A DNA stretch of 64,000 bases from Kalmanozyma brasiliensis GHG001 (taxonomy: Eukaryota; Basidiomycota; Ustilaginomycetes; Ustilaginales). How positions within the stretch are numbered: position 1 is the first letter of the stretch; each line of letters opens with the position of its first letter. The translations under genes were made by a program, and so were the position numbers. The notes beneath the pieces are model-generated. The model was given only the letters and a program-made list of their open reading frames with translations. It ran no database searches and had not been told where the DNA came from. The stretch spans positions 248,001 through 312,000 of the forward strand of contig NW_015961954.1 of the NCBI RefSeq assembly GCF_000497045.1, given 5' to 3'. This document shows, one piece after another, positions 20,442 through 32,600 of the stretch.

Positions 20442-22222
20442 GCAGGGGCATCCGAGCCTGGCAGTGACTAGCAGGCACAAGGAGGACGAAGCACAGAGAT
20501 GAAGCGGCAAAGAAGGTATGCTGGCGTCGTACGAAGGCCAGGAGCGGAGATCGACGGAGCGGTCTAGACCTTGACACATTGGACAATAGCCGGCACTCAT
20601 GCCGCGAGATGAAGAAGAAGCGGCGTTGATCGGGCGCACAATCAGATTGCTGTTTGCTGTGCACACGACGAGTCGACGCCGGACTGAGCTTGACTCTGCG
20701 AGCCCTGCATGCTACCACACAGTCATGAGCATGCAGCTGCGATGAGGAGAGACGCCAAGGAAGCAACTGCAAATCGCGGAGCAAAGGTACGATGACCGGA
20801 GGCATGCTACAACGAATTTGAGCGAGAGCGAATCAAGAATTGGAGGCAAGCCTGACATCGGCAATCTCAGACACGCTCCCAAAGCACCGCGGAAGGTCAA
20901 GGCGAGGGCACTTGGACAGTGTCCGAAAGGTCTCGGGAATCTCTGGAATTTCTTCTCGGGTGGACTGGCTGCTTCTTCGAAGTGCGGGGGAAAGCTGGCT
21001 GCCCGTAACCCCTCATTCGCACGAGCTGCAGACGTTGTCACTCCTGCCGCGAGAGGNNNNNNNNNNNNNNNNNNNNNNNNNNNNNNNNNNNCGGTGACCA
21101 ACCATAACGCTCGACTTGCTCTCGCTTTGTTGTTTCTTCTTCTTGGCCTTAATTTTATATTATATATAAATTTGGCGCGCTGCTGTGCACTCGCCACACC
21201 GTCTCTTCGGCTTAGCCGCGTCAAGTGGGCTGTGGAGCGATCAGTCCGCCAGCTTGGAAAGTGGGCGTGGGAGGCTTTGAGTCATGCTTCGGATGTGCTC
21301 CAAAGGTAGGCTGACAGCGGACGCTCTGCAGGAACGACTGAACAATCAAGACATGAGAGAGCAAGGGCGGAGAGCCAAACCGGAATTGGCTAGTTGGCGC
21401 CGTTTCCTGCCTGGAACGCGACTCTCTGACTGCGCACGGCTTTCTGGCCTTTCTGGCTTAAGCCGGACCCTGCGGCAAAAAAAATGCGCAACAAAGCTGT
21501 ACCGCCGCCCTCGCCGCCGCGTTGCAAGCCAGCCAGCCAGCCGGTTGTGGTCCCCCACCTTTTCCGCCATTGGGCGCTTGGTTAACTTACCCGCGACGTT
21601 GCTCGAAACGTCACACCTTCTTGTCGCCCTGACTCGTCGACGGCCTTCTCCTTCCACCACACGCACACCTAACCATCATCATCACCAACCTCAAAAGGCA
21701 CTTTCTCACGCCACCACAACCAAGCATTACAAGCTCACTCACTCGCATCACTCTCGCTCCAGCCCGACTCGCACCTTCAGCGCCGGCTCAGCCATTTCCG
21801 CCAGTACACCAGCTCGCTCTCCTTGGCAGAACGATTCCTTTGATCTCTCCTGCCCAGCCACTCGTACATTGACACCCGTAGCAACGGAGCTGTTTCGGTC
21901 CATGTCAGTCTGAAGCGATCCTTCGCAACCATTCTCAGCTCGTCAACCGCCCACCTCTTCCAAGGCGGCGTCTACCGCTTGACCCGCGTTCCTGGCAACA
22001 CTTCATCTTCTTAAGCCTCTCCATCCCGGCCTCTCAGAGACACCGCTTGCTTTCGGTCAGCTCCTTGGATCCAACAAGAGCTCCACTCGCCTCATTGGTC
22101 CACACTCTCGCACCAGCCAGCCATGACCCTGTGAGCCTTCTCTAGCCATACCCTCTGCAATTCGCTGCCCTTCCCGGACGACACAGATACCCATTCTCGA
22201 TACCTCGCTTGCGTCTTGCAAC
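20442..22222. other. Intergenic region with assembly gap and long leader
   Basis: About 1.8 kb without a convincing gene. It holds the assembly gap, an AT-rich patch just right of it (TTAATTTTATATTATATATA around 21150-21170) and, from ~21600 on, a C-rich pyrimidine leader typical of long 5' untranslated regions in smut regulators. Coding signal is absent in all frames. Confidence 0.4.
21057..21091. other. Assembly gap of 35 Ns
   Basis: A run of N occupies these positions. The true length of the missing sequence is unknown, so any repeat or gene spanning it would be hidden. Confidence 0.99.
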
Positions 22223-25200
22223 ATGACCTCGTCCGCCATGATGGCTGCTGCCGAGACGCTGGCCTCCGTCGCGTCCGCCGGTCCCTCCACACCAGCACAA
22301 GAGAAAGCTTCCTCCAAGCTACATCGCAGAAAGTCGGATGCATCCACTTCGGGATCAGAACCAAAGAAGAGGACGCGCCCCGTCAGCGCCTGCGAGGCAT
22401 GTCGTGCCAAAAAGGTGCGCTGCCTTCTCTCGCCTGACGCTCCCGTCTGTCAGAACTGCCTCGCATCCGGCAAGCAGTGTCTCTTCCGAGTCGACGACCT
22501 CGCGCCCGCACTCAGAGCTGCACGCTTTGCTCACTGTGGTCCTCCTAGCGCTAACGCAAGAACAATCGCCTCCAAAAAGAGCTCCAAAGCTGCATCCCGC
22601 AAGTCGATGGACGGCATCGACGAAGAAGACAGACCCTCACCTCCGAAACGCAAAAAGTCCGAAGACGACCGTGGCTCTTCGGATGCCATTCACAAGGAAG
22701 AAGATGCCGATGTCGATATGTCCTCCAATGGTAAGCCCAAAGCAAAAGCTGTCTTTCGCTCCTTTGCCAATCCCACCAATCTCGCCGCGCCGCTACCCGT
22801 TCCAGTCACGCCTATGTCGGCCGCGTCCTCGGTCCCTCCATCTTCCATGATGGCATCACCACCTCACAAAGGCCCACATCCACCATTGCCCAGAATGGTC
22901 TCCTCCTCTTCTGCAGCATCCAGACGCTACTCAGAGACTGGTTCTGCCAACAATGATGTCTATGACCGAGGCTTTGTCAACTCCGGTCCGTCTGCGCCTG
23001 GATATTCAAAACACAGACACAGCCATCCTGCCGTCATCGACCCACAAGGTGCCCCCTTCCAGACCTTTGCCCACCCCAACGACTTTTCTCATTATAGCCA
23101 TCCCGTCGCGATCCCACCAGGATCTGGCCCCAGCCCAGCAAGCGCAAGCTCAATGTTTTTGCAGCATCAATCTCCCACGGATGGCAGCGCCCTGTCAAAC
23201 CGGTCAGGTCGTTTGAATACAGTGTATGCCGCTCCCAAACCGATCAGCGCTCCTCACGTCGACGAAACGCGCCCCCGACGCAAGACGTCCGATATCAGTG
23301 CACGAAGGCAGCCGGGTCCACCTGTGGATCCCATGTCCTTGGAGTACTACGGTCACCCCTCGGATCCAGCCTCCTCGAACAACATGGATGCGTCCGACCG
23401 ACCCCTCATGGATCATCGCAGCTCGAGTCATGCAAGCGAGCCACCTCGTCGCGACATGTCGACCGAACTTCGCGATGGAATTGAGCGATGGCAACGCAGC
23501 GGGGCTGCGAGACCAGGCGATGAGCGCGAATACATCGCAATCAAGGAGGAGCCAGTGGCGCAACCGCGACCCAAGATCGTCCTTCCCTTCTTTCGTTGGT
23601 TTGGCACCACCGCCAACACTCCTGGCTACCGGAAGATCAAAGTGGGTGTATTGCAAGACTCGGAGGTGCCAGGTACGGACGAGCTGGCACCAGCGCTGGA
23701 AGCTGACAATGCTTCGGACGGTCGGGCGGCATTTGGTTTCACAATCCGAGACGACGATGACTCACGCACGCCAGGCAAGCCTCGGGATGATTCCGTGCTG
23801 TCGCCACATCCGGCGCAGCTTTCAAGCCCGGGGCAACGACCCGATCACAAGGCTTCTTCATCCGTCACCCGTGACCTCTTCGAGATCAATCGTCCACGAT
23901 ACCCCAGGAAAGACATCCTCGAGCATCTCGTGTCTCTGTTCCTTACGCACTTCAAGCCTTCTTGGTGTCCTTGGATGGAGGCCGACGAGCTCAAGAACAG
24001 CGCCCAGAACGGATCCATGCCTGCCATTCTCGCCAACGCTGTCTGCGCGGTCGCTGCTCGCTTTTCCGATCGTCCCGAGCTACGAAAGGCACCACGCAAG
24101 TCCTCGGGCGACCCCTTCAGCGAAATGGCCAAGATCCTCATCATTCCACTCTTGTCATTTCCGTCGATCGAGGTCATCGAGGCGCTCATTTTGCTGAGCT
24201 ATGCCGAATTCGCAGCTGGCAGCGACTCGGGCCTCTGGATGTACGTCGGCATGGCACTGAGAATGGCTCAAGATCTTGGCCTGCAGCACGAGGTCAGCAT
24301 CCAAAGCATTCCCATCGAAAAGCATCAGGAAAAGGCACGGCTGCTGTTCTGGGCCGTCATCGGACTCGACCGCATCACCACGTTCGGCACGGGCCGTCCG
24401 GTTTCGATTCGAGAGACCGAGATCGACACTGAGCTGCCCAAGCTAGGCGCCTCCAGCGATATGAAGGACGAGACGGTGGTGTTTGGCCACGTGGTTCGGA
24501 TCCTCATGCTCCGAGGACGCATGGGCGAGCTACTCAACCGGCGCGAGAAAGAAGAATCGCAGATCTCGGCGGAGACCACCAAGCGCGACCTGACTCGCAT
24601 GTGGTTCGAGCTCGCTCAGAGCTACTCGGAGCTGCCTTCGAACCTTCACTTCAACGTGCAGACCTTCCAGCAGAGTGCGGCGCATCACCAGAGCCCGGGC
24701 TTTGTCTACTTGCACGTGCTCTTCCAGTCCACCATTGGACTGCTGGACCGTCCGGCGCTGATGAAGAAGTTCACGGCAGACTCGGCTCCTCTGCTGCCAT
24801 CCTTTGCACCAGCAGCGAGTGCAGCTGCGTCCAGGACGATCGCGGACATTCTCACGCTCGGCGATGCCTTTGACGATCGATGCATCACCGCCTCTCCGTA
24901 CCTCGACCAGCTGGTGTTGCCCGCAGGTCGATCGTTCGTTGCAGAGAGGGAAGCGGCGCGAGGTGCCTTGCGGAGCATGGGACATGGAACAACACCTGCG
25001 CCGTCGAGACCACCTTCGCGTGGCGCCGGTTCGCAGCAACAGAGTCGCACCAGCCACCTCGTCTCGACCAAATCGTACGCTGAGATCAACCTCGGTGCCT
25101 GCCAGCGCATCTTGCAAAAGCTGCAGCAGTACTGGGCTGGAGCGTCCTGGCCGCTGCGAGCTCTGGAGCAAGAGGCTGCTGGGAATGGTGGCGAGATCGA

Positions 25201-25951
25201 CCCGCAGGCGTCGGACGAGGATGCCCAGAGCGCACCAATCCGTGATATCGAGATGGTGCTCAAATGGGCCAAGTCTCGCATTCGAAGCAAAAAGCGATTG
25301 GCGCGGTCGTCGCATGTCACACCAAAGGCGGATGCGATGACGCTGTCCGAGTCGATGGAAGGCATTAACGGGATCCTGACGGGCAACACTGGATCCGACG
25401 AGTTTGCGTCGACGCACAGCGGCGACTCGCCATTTGGGCTCGGTATCTCTGCCGGCCTGACGTTCGACATCGACGCGCTGATGGGCAGTTGGCAGATGGA
25501 TCACTTCGATCCCATGTCGAGCTTCCATGCGCCCATGGCCGTGTCGCAGTACAACGACGGCAACCAGCAGCAGCAAGTAAGCGGTCACACCCCGTACCCA
25601 GCCTCCGGTCAGACGCCAGTCCCCACCTTCACCGGCCCGCCAATCTATCCTTCGCCTGGCCGCCGCTCCTCCCTCAGCACCCACCTCCACCCGTCATCAG
25701 CCGTCGTCCTCTCCCCACACCGCGGTCACAGTCGCAATTCTTCGCTGCACAACCCCGCCAACCCAATGTCCCTCACCGCCTACCACCCACCCACACCGGG
25801 TCAGCTGGACACATCCTCCTTCGCCATCGCCGAGTTTTTTTCGCACGACCAGAGCGTCTGGCCCCTCAGCATCCAGAACGAGGACATCGACCAGGAGGCG
25901 GTGAATCTGATTGCGAGCGCTATGCAGTTGCCCAGCTATTCCGGGCCGTGA
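22223..25951 (+). CDS. Zn2Cys6 transcription factor with fungal-specific domain
   Basis: This intronless 1242-residue protein has a binuclear zinc cluster at C57, C60, C67, C76, C79 and C86 (SACEACRAKKVRC, then VCQNCLASGKQC). It is preceded by a basic KKRTRP patch and followed by a long Ser/Pro-rich linker. A motif PFFRWFGTTANTPGYRKIKV lies near residue 456-475. The middle homology region runs from about residue 570 (HLVSLFLTHFKPSWCPWMEAD) through AVCAVAARFSDRPEL and YVGMALRMAQDLGLQ to LLFWAVIGLDR near 720, the usual fungal-specific domain. The FRWFG motif recalls the Ctf1/FarA regulators of cutinase and fatty-acid genes, but that is only a resemblance from memory. It has a Gln-rich stretch near the C terminus. 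It is a nuclear DNA-binding regulator; its targets are unknown. Confidence 0.93.
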   Translation: MTSSAMMAAAETLASVASAGPSTPAQEKASSKLHRRKSDASTSGSEPKKRTRPVSACEACRAKKVRCLLSPDAPVCQNCLASGKQCLFRVDDLAPALRAARFAHCGPPSANARTIASKKSSKAASRKSMDGIDEEDRPSPPKRKKSEDDRGSSDAIHKEEDADVDMSSNGKPKAKAVFRSFANPTNLAAPLPVPVTPMSAASSVPPSSMMASPPHKGPHPPLPRMVSSSSAASRRYSETGSANNDVYDRGFVNSGPSAPGYSKHRHSHPAVIDPQGAPFQTFAHPNDFSHYSHPVAIPPGSGPSPASASSMFLQHQSPTDGSALSNRSGRLNTVYAAPKPISAPHVDETRPRRKTSDISARRQPGPPVDPMSLEYYGHPSDPASSNNMDASDRPLMDHRSSSHASEPPRRDMSTELRDGIERWQRSGAARPGDEREYIAIKEEPVAQPRPKIVLPFFRWFGTTANTPGYRKIKVGVLQDSEVPGTDELAPALEADNASDGRAAFGFTIRDDDDSRTPGKPRDDSVLSPHPAQLSSPGQRPDHKASSSVTRDLFEINRPRYPRKDILEHLVSLFLTHFKPSWCPWMEADELKNSAQNGSMPAILANAVCAVAARFSDRPELRKAPRKSSGDPFSEMAKILIIPLLSFPSIEVIEALILLSYAEFAAGSDSGLWMYVGMALRMAQDLGLQHEVSIQSIPIEKHQEKARLLFWAVIGLDRITTFGTGRPVSIRETEIDTELPKLGASSDMKDETVVFGHVVRILMLRGRMGELLNRREKEESQISAETTKRDLTRMWFELAQSYSELPSNLHFNVQTFQQSAAHHQSPGFVYLHVLFQSTIGLLDRPALMKKFTADSAPLLPSFAPAASAAASRTIADILTLGDAFDDRCITASPYLDQLVLPAGRSFVAEREAARGALRSMGHGTTPAPSRPPSRGAGSQQQSRTSHLVSTKSYAEINLGACQRILQKLQQYWAGASWPLRALEQEAAGNGGEIDPQASDEDAQSAPIRDIEMVLKWAKSRIRSKKRLARSSHVTPKADAMTLSESMEGINGILTGNTGSDEFASTHSGDSPFGLGISAGLTFDIDALMGSWQMDHFDPMSSFHAPMAVSQYNDGNQQQQVSGHTPYPASGQTPVPTFTGPPIYPSPGRRSSLSTHLHPSSAVVLSPHRGHSRNSSLHNPANPMSLTAYHPPTPGQLDTSSFAIAEFFSHDQSVWPLSIQNEDIDQEAVNLIASAMQLPSYSGP

Positions 25952-26254
25952 TTTCACATCGATGTATGCAGTTTGGAACAGAAGGTTGTTCACAGCCGCA
26001 CTCGAGGATGTCGAGCGAGAAGAAGTCGCACGATGATGGAATGTTAGTTGGGAAGATGTTCATGCTTGCACACAAGGATTGTTTGTCCCGCGTGCGATCG
26101 AGTCGCGTTTGTTTCAGAGACTTGTCATGAGAACGCGACCCCGGTCATTCACACGGACACACAGTCGAGTTGAGATGCGAGTTCCTACAAATTTGATAAC
26201 CATGCGATGCGTGACTGGGAAGTTCGTTATCCGTGACATGAGAAAGTTCTGTGT
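25952..26254. other. 3' intergenic region between convergent genes
   Basis: About 300 bases between the stop codons of the Zn2Cys6 factor and the kelch protein. Nothing recognisable was seen. Confidence 0.4.
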
Positions 26255-29200
26255 TCAATGACCGCTACCATCGCTGCCCGAGGTTCTGCGACCATGCGCG
26301 TCAGGATTCGCCACAAACAGCTGCGGCCTTGGTGCTAGACCATGCACCACCTTGGGCCTCCTCGCCGCGCTTTCCGATAGCGGAGGTGAGGTGGCGCGCT
26401 CCACACCCTCGTCCGTCGTCGTCGGTGCGGTGCGCGGGAGGACGCTGGACATGCTCGCCGTCCACGCTGACGTGTCCTGCGAGGAGGTGGCAGACTCGAA
26501 CGCGCGCACCTTGTCGCGCACGGTTGCTGCAGCTCCCGCAGCCAGCGGAGCCGACCGACGCGGACTGGTCGACGGGAAGAGTGGGGAGATCATCACCGGA
26601 TTCAACCGCGCACGTTTGGTGGTGAGCGGCGTGATGGAGGGTGTTTCGGAGACGTTGCTTGGTCGGCGTGCAGGTTCCTCGACCAAATCACCCAGTCGTT
26701 TTGATGCGGGATCGAGTGTGGACGCGTCATTCCCGTCGGAGGGGATGTTGCGAGGTCGAAGCAACGTAGGACCGCGACTAAGCGCAGGTTCGCTATCCGT
26801 ATCGCTAGCGCGTGTGGATTGCGTGCGCCGACTGCTCCCCGTGCGCACGCGCTGGATGACGTCCATGCCGCGCAGCTGCGATTCGAAGTGCGAGGAGGCG
26901 CCCGTTCGAGCGGAACCGATGGACGAGAGGGAGGGTCCCTGAGTGTGCGCTGTGTAGGGTTCGGGTGTTCCGTCGGCGCCAACACGACGGCCATGCTCGT
27001 CCGTCCCGCTGGCGTTGCTGTCTGCGAACGGATCCGGCAGAACTTCGGACACCTCTCGCGACCGAGCCGACTCGGTGATGACCGCCAGCCCGCTCACGGG
27101 TGGAGGAGCGGGGTCGCGAATGGGCAAATTAGCATGAGGACTAGCCAAGAGTCGACCCGACGAAGAACGCTCCATCGCCGACGAGTGGCCCGTGAGACGG
27201 TCCCACCAGGTCGAAGAGCGTTTCATCCCGTTGCTGCTGTTGCTTTGACGACCGTGGCTTGCGTCTGAGAAGGAGACGATGCCGCCGGATGAAGTGACGT
27301 CGTAGGATTTCGACGAGCTGGGCACGTCGCTTCGGCTGGTGGTGCTGTGCGATTGGACGGAGGGGTCTTCGTGCGTGTCGAGATCGGAGCGACCGTCGTG
27401 GGATCGATGCTCCGAGTCGTAGCTGCCTTCGAGGTCGCGGTCGGCGAGCTTGCCGTAGCCCCTCGCGCCAGCTGCAGCAGCAATTGCGCTCGTGAGGCCT
27501 GCTCGGGTTTCTTCAGGACGATCTTCGAAAGGAGAATACATGTCGAGCTCGTCATGCGCTTGGCGATCGTCGTGCGAGAATTGACCAATGTCACCGCTCG
27601 AAAGGTCCTCGTCACCAGCGTTGGCGTAAGAGTGCTCGCGCATATGTCGTTGAGGCCAGGTCGGGCTCTCTGGCTCGTCCGCGCCGTCGGCGTAGCTTCG
27701 ATTGATGCTGTCGGCCTGACGTGTGGTATAGACGCTGCTGCCATCGCCTTCGTCCGCGAGCATGTCGAAACGAGGAGCTGCCTGAGATTCACGTCTGCTT
27801 CGACCGGCGAGGATAGCGATGCGCTCGCGGAAGTGTGGGCCTGATCCTTCCATCGCATGACCCATGTTGCCTGCCACCCACGGTGAGCCCTCGGTACGCC
27901 CACGCCTCCTGCCATATGCAACACCGCCGGTCAGCCCAGCACCGTCCTCTGCGCCACCATCTGCATGATGGTATGGGCGATTGTAGTCGCTCTGCATGAA
28001 GCCCTTTTCCATAAGGAGGTCATCATCTGCAGACCCGCCGTTGTGACGTCCTCCAAAGCCAAGGATGCCTGCCTTACTTTCGCCGTAGCGCCGATAGTCG
28101 TTCTGCGTGCGACGGCGGTAGACTGCATAGCCTGCACCAACGACGAGACCAGCACCGATGATGGCTCCTACGGCTGCGCCTGCCTTTGCCCCGCCGCTCG
28201 AGTCGTCGCTGTGGCTGTCAGTGTTGGCCGATCCGCCGTCAGTCGGCGTGACGTTCCCTGCTGGGAAGCTGCCTGAACCTGAGTTGCTGTTGCTGCTGCC
28301 TCCGCTATTGTCGCTGCCAGAGCTGGAGCCGTTGGAGCCGCTAGATGATGATGTACCAACACCCGAGCTGGAGCTAGACCCATTCGCCCCAGACGAGGAG
28401 GAACCGCTCGACGTTCCTGAGCCTTGCGCTGGCGTCGAAGCCGGCGAAGACATTTGCGTGTCCGGAGTGTATGAGGTTGCAGACCAGCTTCCGCCCGACC
28501 AGCTTCCCTTGTTGAATGTGGATGCTGTGAGATTGGATGCGTCAAAAACGTGGAGTCCTGATGGTGCAGCGTTACCTCCCTGCCAGCCGAAAGAGATGAG
28601 TACTTCTCTACCGTATGCGACGGCCGAGTGTCCGTACCGGGCTCCGGGACCGTCTGCCGAATCTACTTGCGTCCAGACGGGTGGATTGACGCTCCAATCT
28701 AGGATCCAGGCATCACTGTACACAGTGGAGAGATCCGCGCTGGCGCCTCCCTGGATGAAGACTCGCTGGTCGGGCAGGCTGACGGCGATGTGGTCGCGAC
28801 GAGGTGCAGGATAGGCCGCCTGACGAGCCTGCAGTGTGCCATTGGCTGCGCTCTGAGTGCTCGTGTGCGACCATGTCCCTGACTTGGAGGAAAAGGCGTA
28901 GAGATCCTGAAGAGATTGCAGCTGGCCCGAAGCATCCATGCCGCCAAGCATGAGGATAGTGCCATCGCTGAGCATGGTTGAGGTGGAGCCAGCGAGACTC
29001 CCCGGGGGAGAGGAGGGCACAAGTTGGAATGAAGGCGAAGCGGCTGTAGTGTCGATGGTCCATTGTTGATCGAGGATGGTGCCGGAGCCGTCTGCTCTTT
29101 CACCTCCGACAATCCAGACGGAGCCTTGACCGTTTGATTCGCTGGTGTGCCATTCTCGTCGCATTGGCTGATTCCAAGAGGTGGGAACTTGTTGATAGGC

Positions 29201-29695
29201 AGCTGTGCGATTCGAAGTGGTGCCGCCAAGGTGAACGATGTAGGCAGAGTCGTTGCCTGTTTGAACTGGAACCACGGGACTGCCGTCACCACCGAAAAGC
29301 AGAAGAGAAGTGCTGTTGAGAGGCGAAATGGTGTGGAAAGAGACAGCTGGTGCGATAGCACTTTCTTGCTCTATTGTCACAGCTTGCCACGGTGGTGAAG
29401 AGAGTGGAAAAGCAGACGACAAGTCGAGCGTGTACATCTGCGCATCGCTGGGTGCTGAGCTGTAGGTGTAGCCTCCGCCCGATGTGCCCTGCGTTTTGCC
29501 GCCCTGAACCACGAGGAGAGATCCGACGAGAGCTGATGCCTGACCCCATCTTGTTGGGATCGAAGTGGTGGTCGTCTGACCTGAAACGACGTTGACGAGC
29601 GGGATCAGCCATGCTAGGAGTGCGGGGCTCCTTCGATGTGATGGTGATGGTGACGAGCTCCGAGATTGCCGTGAAGGCTTTTGTGACGAGTACAT
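26255..29695 (-). CDS. Kelch-repeat single-pass membrane protein
   Basis: This intronless 1146-residue protein begins with a hydrophobic segment, SPALLAWLIPLVNVVSGQ (about residues 22-40), likely a signal peptide. The ectodomain (~45-400) has kelch-like blades, recognised by repeated VQGG / IVGGERADGSG / LMLGGMDASG / IQGGASAD / RYGHSAVAYG motifs, a beta-propeller fold. A Ser/Gly-rich spacer follows (GSSSSSGVG repeats, ~405-495) and then one transmembrane helix (AGAAVGAIIGAGLVVGAGYAVY, about 508-530) with a basic stop-transfer YRRRTQ. The ~610-residue cytoplasmic tail is charged and Ser-rich. This topology resembles fungal cell-surface kelch proteins involved in polarity or wall sensing; no specific orthologue can be named. 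The Gly-zipper-like helix could favour dimerisation (inference). Confidence 0.88.
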   Translation of the reverse strand: MYSSQKPSRQSRSSSPSPSHRRSPALLAWLIPLVNVVSGQTTTTSIPTRWGQASALVGSLLVVQGGKTQGTSGGGYTYSSAPSDAQMYTLDLSSAFPLSSPPWQAVTIEQESAIAPAVSFHTISPLNSTSLLLFGGDGSPVVPVQTGNDSAYIVHLGGTTSNRTAAYQQVPTSWNQPMRREWHTSESNGQGSVWIVGGERADGSGTILDQQWTIDTTAASPSFQLVPSSPPGSLAGSTSTMLSDGTILMLGGMDASGQLQSLQDLYAFSSKSGTWSHTSTQSAANGTLQARQAAYPAPRRDHIAVSLPDQRVFIQGGASADLSTVYSDAWILDWSVNPPVWTQVDSADGPGARYGHSAVAYGREVLISFGWQGGNAAPSGLHVFDASNLTASTFNKGSWSGGSWSATSYTPDTQMSSPASTPAQGSGTSSGSSSSGANGSSSSSGVGTSSSSGSNGSSSGSDNSGGSSNSNSGSGSFPAGNVTPTDGGSANTDSHSDDSSGGAKAGAAVGAIIGAGLVVGAGYAVYRRRTQNDYRRYGESKAGILGFGGRHNGGSADDDLLMEKGFMQSDYNRPYHHADGGAEDGAGLTGGVAYGRRRGRTEGSPWVAGNMGHAMEGSGPHFRERIAILAGRSRRESQAAPRFDMLADEGDGSSVYTTRQADSINRSYADGADEPESPTWPQRHMREHSYANAGDEDLSSGDIGQFSHDDRQAHDELDMYSPFEDRPEETRAGLTSAIAAAAGARGYGKLADRDLEGSYDSEHRSHDGRSDLDTHEDPSVQSHSTTSRSDVPSSSKSYDVTSSGGIVSFSDASHGRQSNSSNGMKRSSTWWDRLTGHSSAMERSSSGRLLASPHANLPIRDPAPPPVSGLAVITESARSREVSEVLPDPFADSNASGTDEHGRRVGADGTPEPYTAHTQGPSLSSIGSARTGASSHFESQLRGMDVIQRVRTGSSRRTQSTRASDTDSEPALSRGPTLLRPRNIPSDGNDASTLDPASKRLGDLVEEPARRPSNVSETPSITPLTTKRARLNPVMISPLFPSTSPRRSAPLAAGAAATVRDKVRAFESATSSQDTSAWTASMSSVLPRTAPTTTDEGVERATSPPLSESAARRPKVVHGLAPRPQLFVANPDAHGRRTSGSDGSGH

Positions 29696-32600
29696 TGTTG
29701 AAGATTAAGGATAGAGGTGTGAGATGAGGTCGCCCGTCGATGCGAGCTCGAAGTAGGAATGTGCCAATATGAAGTCGATGCGGAGGCTGCACGCCTGTTG
29801 CAAGGTGGTGGGTGCTATGCGAGCAGAGCTTTCCTGAAAGCGGGACGGTACGATAGGAGAGAGTCTGAGATGATGGGAGCGTGCAAAGGAACCGACAAGA
29901 CAAGATGTCGAGAAGGAGGACCCTGGACCGAAGGTCTGAGAGCGAAAAGGGGAGCGGGCCTCAATCCTCACACGGGCGAGGCTGAGCAGCTCTTCTCTCG
30001 GCCTGTAGGATTGGCCGTCACAAAGGGTGCTGTGACCTTCAGGGGAAGTTTGAACTCCTCTCCTCCCTGTGTGGCGTCGTCGAGGCTGATTGTTCGGCAA
30101 CTTGATCCGACCAAGGTGATGCGTCTGCCCAATCTCGGTCTCCTTTGATTGCGCTGAAACCAATGAGCGGCAGACAATTGTGATGAGACGCTCGGATGGC
30201 GTGAGAACAGATGACGAAGCAGCGGAGAGGCCGTGGTCGGGTGAGCCGAGAGGATGAGCCTTGAGGAGAGGTGATGAGCCAAACCCACCACGGCTGACAC
30301 CGAAATAGGGGTTGGCTGCAGATGCTCTTTCGATGTTCACAAGCGACACGCTGCACAGATGCCTTCCTTCAACCTCGCAACCATCCCGATGATTCCTGCT
30401 CTTCGTCTTGTCCTCTCTCCAGTACAAGCACCGAGCTGAGAGACATCCAAGCTTTCGATCCACCATACCTAGCTGCCTTCAGCTACACCATGAGAGAACA
30501 GTCGAGCCAGCTAGAGCTTAACGGGACCTTGGGGCTGCAAGATGTGCGTCAAACTCAACTTCTACGCAGACCTCGTTGGACACGCGTTTCTGGCACGCGC
30601 TGCCGAAATTGGAATTTATATATTTTTATTTTATTGATGGATCCGTAAGCGGGTGGATGTGTTGCGGCAAGTGCCCGGTATCTTGACCGATACATGCGCA
30701 GAGAGCGCTCGATGTTGCTGGAAGGTAGGATGAGTATCGAGGATTACATCCTGTCTCGGACATGCCGAAGCAAGTTTGTATGCAATCGACTGAGAGCTGT
30801 CGCAAAGCAAACATGCCTGCTGCTGGCGTGGACACACTGCGTTGGTGTGGAGGCCAGTTTCAGAATTGGGCACTTGAGCAGAGGAATGTGCCAACGTGTC
30901 AAAGACTGCAGGCGTGTGTTGGTTTCTCGAGCCGAAGCAAAGAAGAGGAGCATGTGTTGGTGTTTCAAATGTGAACCCTTTCCGACCCCTGAGTGACGTC
31001 GAAAAGGATTCACTCTTGCACCTCGTCCATCCCTCCCCCTTCGGCTTTCACTATCCGTACCCTAAGCCCCTGCCTTGGACATCGATCGGACAATGTCGTC
31101 TGCCTCATCGCTGTCAACCCTCCTGCTGATGGTCATCAGCGATGAAATAAAGCTCACCATGACGTGGCTTCGGGCTCTAAATAGACTTCTGGCACCTTCT
31201 TATTGATTCCACGCAGCCACTGACGAAAGTCGCCGTACCCTGGTGCTTTGATGAGACTGACACTGCACTGACAAGCTTCGATGAAGCATGGCGTCCGTGG
31301 GCAGCAACGCCCATCGCCGTGGGCTAGTAGAAACATGTGCGGTCGACTCAGCACGGTTCTTGGATTGGTCGGCGCTCCCGCCGTGTTCGGTAGGCGGCAC
31401 GCTTCTTCCTTGCTCAGCTACACAGTGCCTCATCGACTCAGGGCGGGTCCGATCGATCGAGGCCTCGTCAGCAATCTGCGTATGAGCTTGTCTGCGAAAT
31501 GATGGTCTCAAAGACCGAACTGGAAAAATCGTATAGCCGTCGATGCATTGGCTAGCTCAGCTTCCGTATATTGTTTGTTGGCTGGTACATGGCCTTCTTT
31601 GTGCAGCTCAGCATACAAGCGAGTGAGTCAAGTGCCACTCTGAATCGCTCAGGGCTAGGCCTGTTGGACGCAAAGGGATGATGCGCAAGAGAGTTTATCA
31701 ACCCACTCAACTCAACTCGACCGCTTCGGGCTTAAAAAGTCTCAATTTAAAAGGTTTCGCAGTCCGCTCGCACTTCTCTGCCAAAATTCCGCAAGGGTCC
31801 GAATTCACCTGTGCCTGGCTGGCTGTGTGCTTCTTGCCCTTTTGGACAGAGAGCGCTCTGGACTGAGCATCTGGCCCCTGAGCAGCACAGCGCCTGTTAC
31901 TTAACTCACCTCGAACCGCCTTGACTTGGCCTCCTCCTCCTCATCCAAACATTTCCTTCTCCGCCTGCTACTTTGAGCATCTCTCTACCTCCAACACCGT
32001 CATCCTCCCGTGTCTTCTTGCTGCCCTTCTGAGCATCATCCGCATCCGTTTCACCTCTCTTCTCAACTCCATCATCCTCATCCTCGCCTTCTCACGCTTA
32101 CACTCCGCCTGCCTCTGCATAAAATACTGGACCCTGCTCCAGCGCTTACTTGCATTCGCATCTCCCTCTGCCGCCGCCTGCATTGATCTGCGCATTGCTT
32201 CTCTCGGTCAACTCTCATCCGCCATCATCCTTGACACTCCTCGGTCTCTTGCCTCATCTGGCGCCACATTGCATCCATCCTCGTTCATCTCCCTCCTTTC
32301 CACTTCAAACCTTATCCCAATCCCCGACACAGACCCGCCATTTAGAAGCGCTTCTCTTCACTCCGCATCCAGTCTCCTCGTTCTTGCGCGCAACTCGCTT
32401 GCAACTCCACGCGCTCGACTCGCTACCGGCACACCGGCTCCTTCGGCTTCTGACGACATTGCCCTTGGTCTCCGCTTCAATATATAGCTTGGCCATCACC
32501 GCCTTCTACCTGGCTAAGCCTTCTCTTCTCGTCCCCGCACCTACACGACGCTGGCTGCCACCCCAAAGGCCCACTCGTTCTCTCTCCTCGACGACCTACC